From Lachnospiraceae bacterium (lineage in GTDB: Bacteria; Bacillota; Clostridia; Lachnospirales; Lachnospiraceae), in assembly GCA_022483465.1 (NCBI GenBank), contig JAKVNF010000001.1, positions 1,550,001-1,614,000 on the forward strand: a stretch of 64,000 bases of DNA, given 5' to 3'. A program made the translations under genes and the position numbers. The notes below the pieces were generated by a model. It made no database searches and had not been told where the DNA came from. It worked only from the letters and a program-made list of their open reading frames with translations. This document shows, one piece after another, positions 26,349 to 37,059 of the stretch (position 1 is the stretch's first letter; each line of letters starts with the position of its first letter).

Positions 26349-26457
26349 TCTGTCAGTTCTGTCAGGAATCCATCGAAAAGCCAGTAACCATGCGGATTCC
26401 CGGGCTGACAGTTCCTGAAATTACTGTCAGGCAACTGTCAGTTCTGTCAGCGAAGGA
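26349..26457. repeat. CTGTCAG repeat block B
   Basis: Second copy of the repeat block, with at least five CTGTCAG or CTGACAG words including ACTGTCAGTTCTGTCAGCG. It ends just before the AAGGAGG at 26453. It could also be a binding site controlling the downstream operon. Confidence 0.6.
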
Positions 26458-26533
26458 GGTGATGCCCTTGAGGGCCCTTTGATAATGAAAACAGCAATGA
26501 CTCAGGAAAACAAGCCAGGAAGGAGGAAGTCAG

Positions 26534-26812
26534 ATGATGCTCAGACCATGTTTACCAATCGTGAATTATGATTTGCCGCTGAAGCCGGAAGACCGCAGCT
26601 ACTTCTCAGATGAGAAATATGAGTGCGTGTCCCTGTTCCGGACCAAACAAGGAGCCCCTGTTCTGCTCCTTGAGCGCAGAGATCCGGCCAGACTGTGCTG
26701 GAAAATACAGACCGGTTCCATAGCAATGTATTTTAGAAGTTTCAGCGAAGCCAACGCCTACTGCAAGAGAAATTATTATGACCTGCACGGCAAGCGGCTT
26801 CAGACTGTCTAA
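26534..26812 (+). CDS. Hypothetical protein, 92 aa
   Basis: An unrecognised small protein. It contains a hydrophobic beta segment (GAPVLLLERRDPARLCWKIQTGSIAMYF) and no membrane segment. GGAAGGAGGAAG precedes the start. It is the first gene of the tight operon leading to the capsid gene (17 bp to the next gene), so it is probably expressed with it. Confidence 0.7.
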   Translation: MMLRPCLPIVNYDLPLKPEDRSYFSDEKYECVSLFRTKQGAPVLLLERRDPARLCWKIQTGSIAMYFRSFSEANAYCKRNYYDLHGKRLQTV

Positions 26813-26829
26813 GAAGGAGGAAATCAATT

Positions 26830-27162
26830 ATGGCAGTATTTGGATTACACAAACCGAACAACGCAGATGGAAGATTTGTCTATCTTTCATCACACAAGAC
26901 CTATTCCAGCGAGGATTACGCCAAGCAGAACTACAAGCTCTATCTGACAGATGAGCTGGACAAGGACGAGCATGGACGTATTTTCACCTATTACCGTCTT
27001 CATGCAATGGATGCGCACTCCCCTGAACAGGCGATGCGCTACAGCATCTGCTGTCCGAAGTGCGGCGCTGTCCTGCGCCAGATCGGAAGAAGTCTTAATT
27101 ATCACGACCTTGGGCTCTATGAGTGCCCGGAGTGCAGTGCAGAAAAAGAAGGGAGAAACTGA
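26830..27162 (+). CDS. Zinc-ribbon hypothetical protein, 110 aa
   Basis: A small protein with a C-terminal zinc ribbon: CCPKCGAVLRQIG at about residues 75-87 and CPECSAEKE near the end. The N-terminal half (YLSSHKTYSSEDYAKQNYKLYL) is unassigned. AAGGAGGAAA precedes the start and the capsid gene follows after 1 bp. A regulatory or nucleic-acid-binding role is possible but not shown. Confidence 0.75.
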   Translation: MAVFGLHKPNNADGRFVYLSSHKTYSSEDYAKQNYKLYLTDELDKDEHGRIFTYYRLHAMDAHSPEQAMRYSICCPKCGAVLRQIGRSLNYHDLGLYECPECSAEKEGRN

Positions 27163-27163
27163 T

Positions 27164-28084
27164 ATGGGTATCTATAACGCAGTCGGCGCGGCCTATGAGA
27201 CCGCATTCTGGAAAGCAATGAAAACACACGTCATTGACCGTGCTACGATGGAGAACGGAAGAAGCACGGATACGGACGCATATTACCTCCCTCTCGGGAA
27301 ACAGAATGAAATGGAAAACGCGCTCACAAAGGAAGATTCATTCCGCAGTATCGCTACATTCATCCGGGCATATGATCACGACAGCAGGATCCTCGCCTGT
27401 GATACCGAGGACACGGCTGCCTTCATTAAGGAAACTGAGGTAATTCCTGCCGTAGACGGACAGCAGGACTTCTCCAAGACCCCGGTTGATGTCTACAAGC
27501 TGGCGGCCCTTGTCTCTTTCGATGAAGATTTTGTAAATGATTCTGCCTTTGACTTCCAGAAGTTCCTTCTGAGAAGGTTCGCCCGGGTTATGGGAAAAGG
27601 CGAAGAGAAAGCCTTCATCAACGGCACAGGCAGCGATGAGCCGACCGGCATTCTGTATGAAGAAAAGGGCGCTCCGGTAAATGTCGAAACCGCGACGCTT
27701 GCTTTCGATGACATCGTTAAACTGTACTTTTCCATTGAATCCGAGTACCGGGATCACGGCACATGGCTGATGAACGACAAGACCGCCTTTACGCTCCGCT
27801 CCATGAAAGACAGCTCCGGAAACTACCTGTGGAGAGGTTCGGATGATCTGCTCTTCGGCAAGCCTGTCGTCATTTCCAATTTCATGCCGGATGCGGAGAG
27901 CGGGAAGTCCCCGGTTGTATTCGGAGATTTTTCCTACTACTGGATCATCTGCCGTAAGCCGGTGTCCGTCCGTGCTCTGCGTGAGCTGTACGCCCTGCAG
28001 AACAAGGTTGGATTTGTCGGGACAGAATATCTGGACGGAAAGCTCATCCGCCGCAAGGCTGCCGGACGCATTCTGGTGAAATAA
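27164..28084 (+). CDS. HK97-fold major capsid protein, stand-alone
   Basis: A 306-residue protein matching phage major capsid proteins: INGTGSDEPTGIL, TWLMNDKTAFTLRSMKDSSGNYLW, LLFGKPVVISNFMP and VVFGDFSYYWI. The N-terminal scaffolding (delta) region of about 100 residues found in many HK97 capsid precursors is absent. No portal, terminase, protease or tail gene is near it. It lies between small element genes and the TnpW-recombinase pair. It may form small capsids for a satellite or an encapsulin-like shell; neither is shown by sequence alone. Confidence 0.88.
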   Translation: MGIYNAVGAAYETAFWKAMKTHVIDRATMENGRSTDTDAYYLPLGKQNEMENALTKEDSFRSIATFIRAYDHDSRILACDTEDTAAFIKETEVIPAVDGQQDFSKTPVDVYKLAALVSFDEDFVNDSAFDFQKFLLRRFARVMGKGEEKAFINGTGSDEPTGILYEEKGAPVNVETATLAFDDIVKLYFSIESEYRDHGTWLMNDKTAFTLRSMKDSSGNYLWRGSDDLLFGKPVVISNFMPDAESGKSPVVFGDFSYYWIICRKPVSVRALRELYALQNKVGFVGTEYLDGKLIRRKAAGRILVK

Positions 28085-28158
28085 CGGCTCGCATCCGCTC
28101 TGTGGCAGACAGATTTGCATGGGGTTAATACCCCGTTTGAATTCGCGTTTTCTTACAC

Positions 28159-28224
28159 GGCAGGGGGCGGCGGTCACGTAGGCGATTCCCTTTTACGATA
28201 ATGACCGCCCCTGCCCTTTATTTT
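28159..28224 (+). terminator. Long GC-rich terminator after the capsid gene
   Basis: GGCAGGGGGCGGCGGTCA (28159-28176) pairs with TGACCGCCCCTGCC (28202-28215) with one bulge, followed by TTTATTTT. It separates the capsid operon from TnpW and the recombinase. Confidence 0.78.
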
Positions 28225-28270
28225 GCAGAGGGCATTCCGCAAAAAATCTGAAAGGAAGGAGGTACAGCGG

Positions 28271-28453
28271 ATGAATGCTGAAACGCAACATGTCACCGAG
28301 AGAAACATCGGCGGCATTACCTACATCATCGAATCGGTAGCCAGTGAATCCGCTAAAGAGACAGCCTATGACAAAATACGAAAAATAATTGAAAACGAAG
28401 CCAAACACATGACAAAAAACGAAAATACAGAGCCAATAGAGAGAGCATCCTGA
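28271..28453 (+). CDS. tnpW: TnpW-family transposon protein
   Basis: A 60-residue protein with the TnpW signature GGITYIIESVASESAKETAYDKI. TnpW proteins (PF14202) accompany TnpX-type serine recombinases in clostridial elements such as Tn4451; their role is unclear. The start at 28271 follows AAGGAAGGAGG. The recombinase gene follows after 73 bp. Confidence 0.82.
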   Translation: MNAETQHVTERNIGGITYIIESVASESAKETAYDKIRKIIENEAKHMTKNENTEPIERAS

Positions 28454-28490
28454 AACACTTGACTTCTCCGGCACTGGGAGGGATAGATAG

Positions 28491-30194
<1,704 letters not shown>

Positions 30195-30237
30195 AAGGCA
30201 TTCATACTGCCAATCAGACCCTTCTTTTACCCCAACT

Positions 30238-30290
30238 GGGGTCCCTATGGAAACCCTTAGAACACGGGCTTTCCCGGGTCTTTTCGTTGT
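30238..30290. other. attR of integrative element copy 1
   Basis: GGGGTCCCTA (30238-30247), 13 bp, core AA (30261-30262), then CACGGGCTTTCCCGGG, the chromosomal arm. The chromosomal arm recurs at 46985. It lies 44 bp after the recombinase stop, the usual place for the attachment site. Confidence 0.72.
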
Positions 30291-30350
30291 GCAACCGAAT
30301 GCTGTTAACATTTGATATTCAGCTCAATATCATTTCTCCAGAGTTAGCTG

Positions 30351-30381
30351 GCTTTGCCATACTTGGCCAAGTTGGCAAAGC
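30351..30381. repeat. Nested palindrome
   Basis: GCTTTGCCA and TGGCAAAGC flank the perfect 12-bp palindrome ACTTGGCCAAGT with one extra T. It is 25 bp before the end of the COG2865 gene, outside the element. Could be a terminator without T-run or a protein-binding dyad. Confidence 0.6.
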
Positions 30382-31045
30382 TTTGACCAAGTGCGGCCAA
30401 CCAATCTTATTTAATCTTGTATTGTCTATTCGGATCATGTGTATCACCGATTGGACTCAGAATTCCATCCTCAGTGAGTTTCTTTAATCGTCTTGACACA
30501 GTTCTTGTGGGTTTTCCTATTTCATTTTCGATTTCAGCCCTTGTTGCTACGCCTTTTTCCAAAATGAATTGAACAATGCTTTGCTCCAAACCATCCAATT
30601 GTTTCAAAACATTTTCTGGCAATGCAGCATTTAATCCTTCACCTGACAGATTGCCTGATGCTTTATTTCTGTGCGGCATCCGCTCATCAATATTGTTCCT
30701 AAGGATCAGCCGCACCGTATTCGGGCCTTCGATATACTCAGGAGCCGGAAGTCCGGCATCCGCCATATCGGAGTAGATCTTCTTCACACCTTCATTCAGT
30801 TCCCGCACCCACTCGAATTCAGTCATGACACGGGAAATCCGTTTATTTCGTGAGAACCTTGTATAAGTAATGTTGTCCGCTGTTACGATGTCCGGAAACC
30901 GTCCCGGGCTCTCAATCTCCAGCCGGTCATCATACATGCTGACCTTGATGAACTGTCCAGTTGCAGCCCAGTCCCGATGTGCGACAGCGTTGATGATCCC
31001 CTCGTACCATGGAAATTCGGGATATTCCGGCGTCTCTATAAACGT

Positions 31046-33206
31046 CATCTCTTAAGTTTTTTGGACTAATTTCGTAGATGGTTCTGCAGATTTTGGCTTA
31101 TGATGCGGCCCCGGTTTGGGGCCAGGCTTCTTTCTCAGACTGCCATCTTTGTTGTACTTGCTCCTGGTGCTGCCCGTTTGAACTCCTGGCTTTTTCCGGG
31201 ATGTTCCATCCTTGTTCACATCGGATCGCTTCGTTCCAGGTTTCACTCCAGGCTTCATGTGAATTACATTCCCATCAGCATCGTAGTTCTTGTGATGAGA
31301 TCCCTTCTTCGGCCCTGGCTTTCGATGCCGAAGAACAGGAGCCTTGCCGGCGAGCCGGTCGTTTTCGATCTTAACGGACTCATTCAGAAGTGCCAGTGCA
31401 TCGGCGCCCAGACTGCTGAAGAGATCTGACACGATGTTCTTCTCTGCATGCGTGTAGGTGTAGAAATCATTGATCTTCTGCATCTCGAGAAGATCGACTT
31501 CACGGATCATCTGTGTCGTACTGCGGTCCAAAGTAAGAGAAGCACTTTCGATTTCATACCGCAATACCGCGGCAACAAATCCAACAAGAAACTTTGAGTA
31601 TACGCCGTTTGTGTAGTAGATACGCGCAGTGCCATATCCAAGCTGGGTTTTCACGAACATGAACTGTTTCTCAGACGCATTGCGCGCCACGTACTTATGA
31701 TGGATCTCAGTCGGAGTCATCTTCTCGGAGCTGACGATTGCGTATAGGCCCTTACTGTCAAGTGAGGCTTGCAGCCCCTTCCGGTTTATGACTGCTTTCT
31801 GTTCCTTTTCACCGTGAATGGACTCCTCGGTAATGTCGATCATGGTCTCGTACTTCTTGGGGATCTTGGGGTTGAACTCTCCCTGCCGAATGCCGGCGTT
31901 CAGCTTATCCAGCATTTTGTAGAGAGAGTCGAGCAAGGTGCTGATCCGTTCTCCACCGTTCTGATAATCGTAAAACAGAGTGATGGTATCCAGGTGCTTG
32001 TAGTTGGAAAACAGCTGTCCTTCCTGCTGCGCACTGAAAAGATGCGTCCCTTCCACAAGATACTCCGCATTCAAACGGATTTTTGCGCCATACTCATTCG
32101 TGATATTGACGACACCATCCGGGCAGCCTTTGACCATGATGATATAGGGGAGACAGAGGCTGTTCAGGTATCGAAGCGAAGGACCATCGCAGTATCCTCT
32201 GTCGAGGATGACTCCTCTCAGTCTAATCCCACATTCTGAGAGAAAATCAACGACCTTTTTCAGTGCTTTGGCATCCACAATGCCGCCCTGGTACAGATCA
32301 AAAGTAACAGGCAGACCGCTCTCCGTAACCGCATATGTGAAGTTAACGTTCTTTACGTTCTTACCGGACTTCGAGTTGCCTTTTTCGGCCAGTTCTACTC
32401 CCTGCGCTTTGCAGTCATCGTTAGAACCGTCGATGCAGAGCCAGACTTCTTCAACACCCTCATTTTTGCACTGGATGGCCCAGTCCTTGCGGAACTGAAG
32501 AGCCTGTGCCTTTGACATTTGATGCTCAAAGAGGCTGGAATACCACGAATCACTCCGGGCGGTTTCAGAATACAGCATTTCGTCTTTCATGCTGTTTTCA
32601 AACGAAAAGGTAGAATCGGAGTGGTGACGGATCGAGAAAATCGCATAATCCATGATCCCGTTTGCCACAGCAGGTCCGTATGTAGCATCCAAGAGATCCT
32701 TGATTCCGGTCTTCTGATTCAGCGCCTGGCACAAACTGAATAGTCCAATTCTCTTAGTTGTGGGCATGACGGTTTCACCGGTTACATTTTTCCACAGGTC
32801 TGGAAAGATTTCCCTGTACTGTGTTGTCGGGTGCATCATTTTCGGATCATCCATGCACTGGTATCCGATGAGAGTCCTCTTGGGTTCTGCGTACCCCTTC
32901 TCCCGATTATAAGGAGCCACTATGACATATTTGATGCGCGCTGGCTTGCCGTCTTTTTGCCTTTCAATAGTTACATGATCTTTTGGAATGGCTACTTTGT
33001 AGGTCCAAAATACTGCCATAATTATCTATTTATCCTCGATTTAGGTAAGATTATTGTGGACTTACCTATATTGTAGCCAAATAGATAATTTAAGTCAAGC
33101 AAAACTGCCGATTTTTCCTTATTTTACCGGCACTTTTGCGGATAACGAGTTAGTCCACAACACCAGATGACGGCTGAAATTAGTACCAAAATCTTGGAAG
33201 TTAACG
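31046..33206 (-). mobile_element. IS1634-type element, about 2160 bp
   Basis: The terminal sequences share GGACTAATTTC and GGTACTAATTTC, respectively, within 25 bp of the ends. The flanking duplicates TATAAACGT (31037-31045) and TATAAAACGT (33207-33216) differ by one base; using one copy restores the interrupted gene's frame. The left end overlaps the transposase stop codon. Confidence 0.78.
31052..33019 (-). CDS. IS1634-family transposase with C-terminal tandem repeats
   Basis: A 655-residue DDE transposase. Catalytic candidates are LCIDGSND, VILDRGYCDG and the C-terminal RNASEKQFMFVKTQLGYG segment. The last 90 residues hold four tandem units of about 20 residues built on KPGxKxGxxR and NKDG (KPGPKKGSHHK, KPGVKPGTKRS, KPGVQTGSTRS, KPGPKPGPHHK), a basic tail probably binding DNA. 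The frame is intact. Confidence 0.88.
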   Translation of the reverse strand: MAVFWTYKVAIPKDHVTIERQKDGKPARIKYVIVAPYNREKGYAEPKRTLIGYQCMDDPKMMHPTTQYREIFPDLWKNVTGETVMPTTKRIGLFSLCQALNQKTGIKDLLDATYGPAVANGIMDYAIFSIRHHSDSTFSFENSMKDEMLYSETARSDSWYSSLFEHQMSKAQALQFRKDWAIQCKNEGVEEVWLCIDGSNDDCKAQGVELAEKGNSKSGKNVKNVNFTYAVTESGLPVTFDLYQGGIVDAKALKKVVDFLSECGIRLRGVILDRGYCDGPSLRYLNSLCLPYIIMVKGCPDGVVNITNEYGAKIRLNAEYLVEGTHLFSAQQEGQLFSNYKHLDTITLFYDYQNGGERISTLLDSLYKMLDKLNAGIRQGEFNPKIPKKYETMIDITEESIHGEKEQKAVINRKGLQASLDSKGLYAIVSSEKMTPTEIHHKYVARNASEKQFMFVKTQLGYGTARIYYTNGVYSKFLVGFVAAVLRYEIESASLTLDRSTTQMIREVDLLEMQKINDFYTYTHAEKNIVSDLFSSLGADALALLNESVKIENDRLAGKAPVLRHRKPGPKKGSHHKNYDADGNVIHMKPGVKPGTKRSDVNKDGTSRKKPGVQTGSTRSKYNKDGSLRKKPGPKPGPHHKPKSAEPSTKLVQKT

Positions 33207-33688
33207 TATAAAACGTCCGCTCACACGATCCTGATGCGTAAATTCCCGCAGCTGATCTGCAATATATGCCTTCGCGTCATCAACCAGCCGCAGAATCGGT
33301 TCATCAATGCTCTTATCCTTCACGACGTTATACTCAGCGCCGACATGCATCTCGCGGCCATCAATCCGGATGAACCGGATGCGGCAGTTCAGCGGAAACT
33401 GCAGTTCATTCTTTGCGAAGAGAAGTACCGCCGCATTGGTCAGCTGTTCCTCTCCGTCATGATCCAGCAAGAATCCTCTGGCGCGGAGAACCTGACGGTC
33501 ATCCAATCCAGCTGCTCCAATCCGCTCTTCGTAACGATTCAGAAGCTCCGGATCCAGATCCTCTACTTTCGCATACTGGCAGACTTCATCTTCAAAAATC
33601 CTGCCTCCTTTGTCGTATTCCAAGTTTCGGAGATTATCTCCGAGCATCTGCTTCGTCCGGTCTCCGATTCGGAGCCAGGTTTCATCAT

Positions 33689-34902
33689 GGCGTTAGTAAG
33701 AAAACGGGTTGATAAGCAATAAGTGCATCTTGTAGTCATCAAATTGCAAGCAGATTGAGCTCCTTAACATCTCCATAATGGTGTACCTTCTTGGGATTCC
33801 TGGATGCAAAGAGAGTTTCCGCAAGTTCCCCAATCGTTGTCCTCTGCCTGTACGCTGCCCTGAATACGAGGTTGTAACGGTTCAAATACTTGGTGGCGAC
33901 ACCGCGATATTCGGTATATCGGCGCTTGATAAAAGAGTGAAGGTTGTTCACAGTGTTCAGATTGAAGAAACCTGCCGACTCCTTCTTCACATTCATGACC
34001 GTGATTCCCAGGATCTTGCCCAGCCTCGGATACACATTCATGCCGTCCGTCAGGAAAAGTGTGCCCTTCTGGACATGACCAGTATAGATATCAACAACAT
34101 TTGCACTGGAAGGCCTTGCCCGGTTCTCGGATTTCACGATCAGATCGCCAGTCTTGCGCTGTACTGCGGTGCAGATACAGATCTGCTCGTCTGAAAGGCC
34201 GCGTTTGGATGCGGGAGTGCCACGCTTGCGGGGCTTTCGACTGGCATCAGGGCCAAATTTCGTACCTTTTTTGGACTCCGGAACGTAGGTTTCATCCGCT
34301 TCCACGACATCTTCCACCGTGGCTGGCTGCTCCACCTGCATGTCCTCGAGAGCAAGCATGATCTTATGCCGCATGAAGAACAGACTGCTATGGCTGATCT
34401 TGCATCCATGGCTGGCAAGTGACTTGACCGTCTTATCCAGAGAGGTCCCCCTGAGCGTCTCTTCCAGAACCTTGGTCCAGATCTCAGTACCAAAGTGTGA
34501 GCCTGAGAGCAAAGTGTTGCTCGTTGTAACAAATGACGTTCCACATTGCCTGCAGATGTATGCCTGTTTTCCATGTTTGTGTCCATTCCTAACAACATGA
34601 GCATTGGAATGGCAGATCGGACAATCCAAACGGGGAGCAATCATCTTCTTCGGAGAAGAGGTTGCACTCTCATGGGAGAAGCCCTCCATGAGCTTGTTAA
34701 CAAGAAGAATCAGGTCGTCCCTGGAAAGATCTCTGGCTTCGGTCAGTATGCGCTCAATGCAGCTCATAGTCTTGCCCTCCTGGCAAGACTATTGTAGTTC
34801 AAGTTAGAGAAGGCCGTTGTACAGCAGAATGTACAAAACGGCATATTTTATACTTCTGCTAAAATGCTTTGGAGCTTATCAACCCGTTTTCTTACTAACG
34901 CC
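33689..34902 (-). mobile_element. IS1595-family element, copy 1 (1214 bp)
   Basis: Both ends are GGCGTTAGTAAGAAAACGGG followed by TTGATAAGC, in inverted orientation. The 8-bp duplication TTCATCAT is at 33681-33688 and 34903-34910. A second copy of the same length is at 56534-57747. The ends match those of the 308-bp MITEs closely. Confidence 0.93.
33739..34767 (-). CDS. IS1595-family (ISXO2-like) transposase
   Basis: A 342-residue transposase with an N-terminal zinc ribbon (CPICHSNAHVVRNGHKHGKQAYICRQCG) and an ISXO2-like DDE domain: EADETYVPESKKG, LFLTDGMNVYP and VNNLHSFIKRRYTEYRGVATKYLNRY. AlbA-type neighbours are unrelated to it. Likely the enzyme mobilising the MITEs. It differs from the copy at 56584 at a few positions near the C-terminus. 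Confidence 0.92.
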   Translation of the reverse strand: MSCIERILTEARDLSRDDLILLVNKLMEGFSHESATSSPKKMIAPRLDCPICHSNAHVVRNGHKHGKQAYICRQCGTSFVTTSNTLLSGSHFGTEIWTKVLEETLRGTSLDKTVKSLASHGCKISHSSLFFMRHKIMLALEDMQVEQPATVEDVVEADETYVPESKKGTKFGPDASRKPRKRGTPASKRGLSDEQICICTAVQRKTGDLIVKSENRARPSSANVVDIYTGHVQKGTLFLTDGMNVYPRLGKILGITVMNVKKESAGFFNLNTVNNLHSFIKRRYTEYRGVATKYLNRYNLVFRAAYRQRTTIGELAETLFASRNPKKVHHYGDVKELNLLAI

Positions 34903-35276
34903 TTCATCATTATTCGTCCGTATGATCTGATGCTCACTGTTCGATATATGAAGCAGGAGCAGACGATCCGGCTTTCCTTCGTCATTCATGATATCAACAA
35001 ATTCGTACCTGTACCGCGGCATCGGCTTGCAGAAGTCCTTCGGAGCGTTCAGGAAGTCGTTGATCTTATCGTCGCCAACAGAATTGATTCCTTCCAGGAT
35101 CCTTTTCTTATCGCTGATGCCGAGCACGATCGTGCCCCCGTCCGCATTGGCAAATGCAGAGATCAGCGGCGCCAGCTCTACCACGCGGATCTGCGCAGAT
35201 TTTCTGTCAAAATATTTGTTTTCATGCTCCCGCTGCATGTATTCCAATGTCAACAGCGGGTTGATCTTCGAACTTA

Positions 35277-36611
35277 GAAACTGCGCGCAATTAACTCATG
35301 CATATTCTACCGGCAATAATTAGCTGGAGCGATGACATAATTCCAGTCTCCCCGAAACGTATTACGAATGATGTTCACTTGTCCCAGCTCCTCATCTGTG
35401 ACCTTGATCCCAGTCTTGTACGTACCGGAATCAAGCCCGCATTTGATCACAAGACCTTTTTCTGTTGTTGTATTCGCTATAAGGTTTATGATGATCGCCA
35501 GTGTTTCCAACGGCCTGCCGCGCCAGTTTTTGCTGATCTGGCTGAACATGCGGTGCTCAATCTTGTTCCATTTTGATGTTCCTGGTGGAAAGTGGGAAAC
35601 CTCTATCGGAATACCTATCTCGTTTACGAGCTTTTGCAATTCGACCTTAAACAGGCGATTACGGCTTCCGTTGCTGCCGCCACCGTCTGCTGTGATATAA
35701 AGCTTAGTTGCATTTGGATACCGCGTTTTGCCCATTTCCTCCCACCACATACGTATGGAGGCTACCGCAAATTCTGCAGTATCTGATGTGATACCAACAT
35801 TTACGAAACCTTCGTTTTGTGAGAGATCATAAACACCATATGGAATTGCCTTGCCTTTCTCAGGCAGCGGAAAATCGTGATCCAATACCTGTGTAGGGCT
35901 GCTTTTTGGAGCATATTCGGCACCATTGTTCTTGAAATTGCCAATGTTTTCCTTCTTCTTACAGTCGATGGAAATCACTGGTTCATCGTTAGTCATGTAG
36001 GCCAGGCAGGTCTCATTGATATGTCTGAATTGGGCATCCCGATCCGGCGATGGCTCACCAACCTGCTTGTTTTTCTGATTCTGTTGCAGGCTGTACCCAT
36101 TTACGGCCAGTAACTCGCGGACCGAAGTAGGGCCGATCTGATATCCCTGCTCTGTGAGCTCCTGAGCCAGATGCCGTGTACTTTTGGATGTCCAGAGAAG
36201 AGGAGTTTCGGGATTGCCATAGCTGTCGTTCTCTACCAGCTTCAGCAGAGCCTCTTCAATACCGGGTTGAGATTCCGTAATTGGTTTTCTTCCGGCACCC
36301 TTTTTACGGATGCGTCCGGAATCCTCCTGCTGGATTTCACGATCAGCCTCTGGATTCCCGGAATGAATTTCCCTCAATCCAGCGGCTATCGTATTCCTGT
36401 TCGCACCTGATAACTGGCTGACTTTTGAAATGCCACCGCGTCCGAGGGACTCGGCTTCATAGGCAAGATACTGCCTCCTCTGCTTCTCATTAAGGAGGGA
36501 CATGACACCGGTTATTCGCTTTTTAAGGATATCTTCATCGCTCATGCACCCATGATACGAAATGGGAGATGAAATCGCAATATATTGCTTAATTTATTTA
36601 CGCGCAGTTCC
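35277..36611 (-). mobile_element. ISAzo13-family element, 1335 bp
   Basis: The inverted ends are GAAACTGCGCGCAATTAA and GGAACTGCGCGTAAATAA. The 3-bp duplication TTA is at 35274-35276 and 36612-36614. It inserted after the third codon of the COG2865 gene. Confidence 0.85.
35307..36545 (-). CDS. ISAzo13-family transposase
   Basis: A 412-residue transposase of the ISAzo13 (Rhodopirellula-type DDE) family: RRQYLAYEAESLGRGGISKVSQLSG at the N-terminus, VISIDCKKKENIGNFKNNGAEY, LYITADGGGSNGSRNRLFK and HFPPGTSKWNKIEHRMFSQISKNWRG at the catalytic core. The frame is complete. Confidence 0.92.
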   Translation of the reverse strand: MSDEDILKKRITGVMSLLNEKQRRQYLAYEAESLGRGGISKVSQLSGANRNTIAAGLREIHSGNPEADREIQQEDSGRIRKKGAGRKPITESQPGIEEALLKLVENDSYGNPETPLLWTSKSTRHLAQELTEQGYQIGPTSVRELLAVNGYSLQQNQKNKQVGEPSPDRDAQFRHINETCLAYMTNDEPVISIDCKKKENIGNFKNNGAEYAPKSSPTQVLDHDFPLPEKGKAIPYGVYDLSQNEGFVNVGITSDTAEFAVASIRMWWEEMGKTRYPNATKLYITADGGGSNGSRNRLFKVELQKLVNEIGIPIEVSHFPPGTSKWNKIEHRMFSQISKNWRGRPLETLAIIINLIANTTTEKGLVIKCGLDSGTYKTGIKVTDEELGQVNIIRNTFRGDWNYVIAPANYCR

Positions 36612-36646
36612 TTATGCTCATGATACTTCACTTTTCCTATTTCATA

Positions 36647-37027
36647 TCAATCTTTTTTCATCTCAGAGTCCTGATTCTGCTTTATCTGATCTTCGGTATT
36701 CTGAAGCATCCGCAAATATGCCAGCATTCTTCTCTTATTACCTTCGGATAATTCATGATATTCTCTGGCAACTTCCGCCTCTATATCATCGACATAAAAA
36801 GGAGAGCTGCCTTTTCCCGGATTATCCTTAGTCCTGCCGATGAGCAGTTCTTCAGGTGCAATCTGAAGGGCCTCGCATATCACCATGATTTTATCCGATC
36901 CAGGATTGGTATTTCTGCGCTTCCAGTCAAAAATCGTAAATCGTGATATGCCCGTCATTCTTGATAATTCCGGCACTGAGATTTCTTTTTCTTCCAGTAT
37001 CTGAAATAGTCTATCACTTATAGTCAT
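36647..37027 (-). CDS. XRE-family transcriptional regulator, 126 aa
   Basis: An N-terminal helix-turn-helix (ISVPELSRMTGISRFTIFDWKRRNTNPGSDKI) is followed by a helical C-terminal part (EVAREYHELSEGNKRRMLAYLRML). The start at 37027 is preceded by AAGGCGG; the frame extending to 37099 lacks one. A dyad TGTTGG..CCAACA lies 15 bp upstream. It probably formed an operon with the COG2865 gene 25 bp downstream. Confidence 0.85.
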   Translation of the reverse strand: MTISDRLFQILEEKEISVPELSRMTGISRFTIFDWKRRNTNPGSDKIMVICEALQIAPEELLIGRTKDNPGKGSSPFYVDDIEAEVAREYHELSEGNKRRMLAYLRMLQNTEDQIKQNQDSEMKKD

Positions 37028-37041
37028 AAATGTCCGCCTTT

Positions 37042-37059
37042 TGTTGGTATATGCCAACA
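37042..37059. promoter_or_regulatory. Candidate XRE operator
   Basis: TGTTGGTATATGCCAACA is an 18-bp dyad with 6-bp perfect arms, 15 bp upstream of the XRE start codon. Position and size fit autoregulation. Confidence 0.6.

Larger units (their letters stand above)
30407..36621 (-). pseudogene. COG2865-type AlbA_2/ATPase-like regulator split by three IS elements
   Basis: Four pieces (36612-36621, 34903-35273, 33207-33680, 30407-31036) join in frame into a 494-residue protein starting MSISSKINPLLTLEYMQREHE. Visible parts are an AlbA_2 domain (ENKYFDRKSAQI..GGTIVLGISD), an HATPase_c_4 region (PWYEGIINAVAHRDW..DDRLEIESPGRFP) and a winged helix at the end (EIGKPTRTVSRRLKKLTEDGIL). Such genes are often beside XRE genes; here an XRE gene lies 25 bp upstream. 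It is dead as it stands. Confidence 0.9.

Noticed and set aside
25841-26457. CTGTCAG blocks as CRISPR or tandem satellite
   Set aside because: Words occur in both orientations at irregular distances, and only two block copies exist; iteron or operator is a better reading.
27164-28084. Complete prophage
   Set aside because: No portal, terminase, protease, tail or lysis genes appear within 25 kb, so only an isolated capsid gene is supported.
31046-33206. Exact target duplication for the IS1634-type element
   Set aside because: The flanking copies differ by one base (9 and 10 bp), so I give it as near-identical only.
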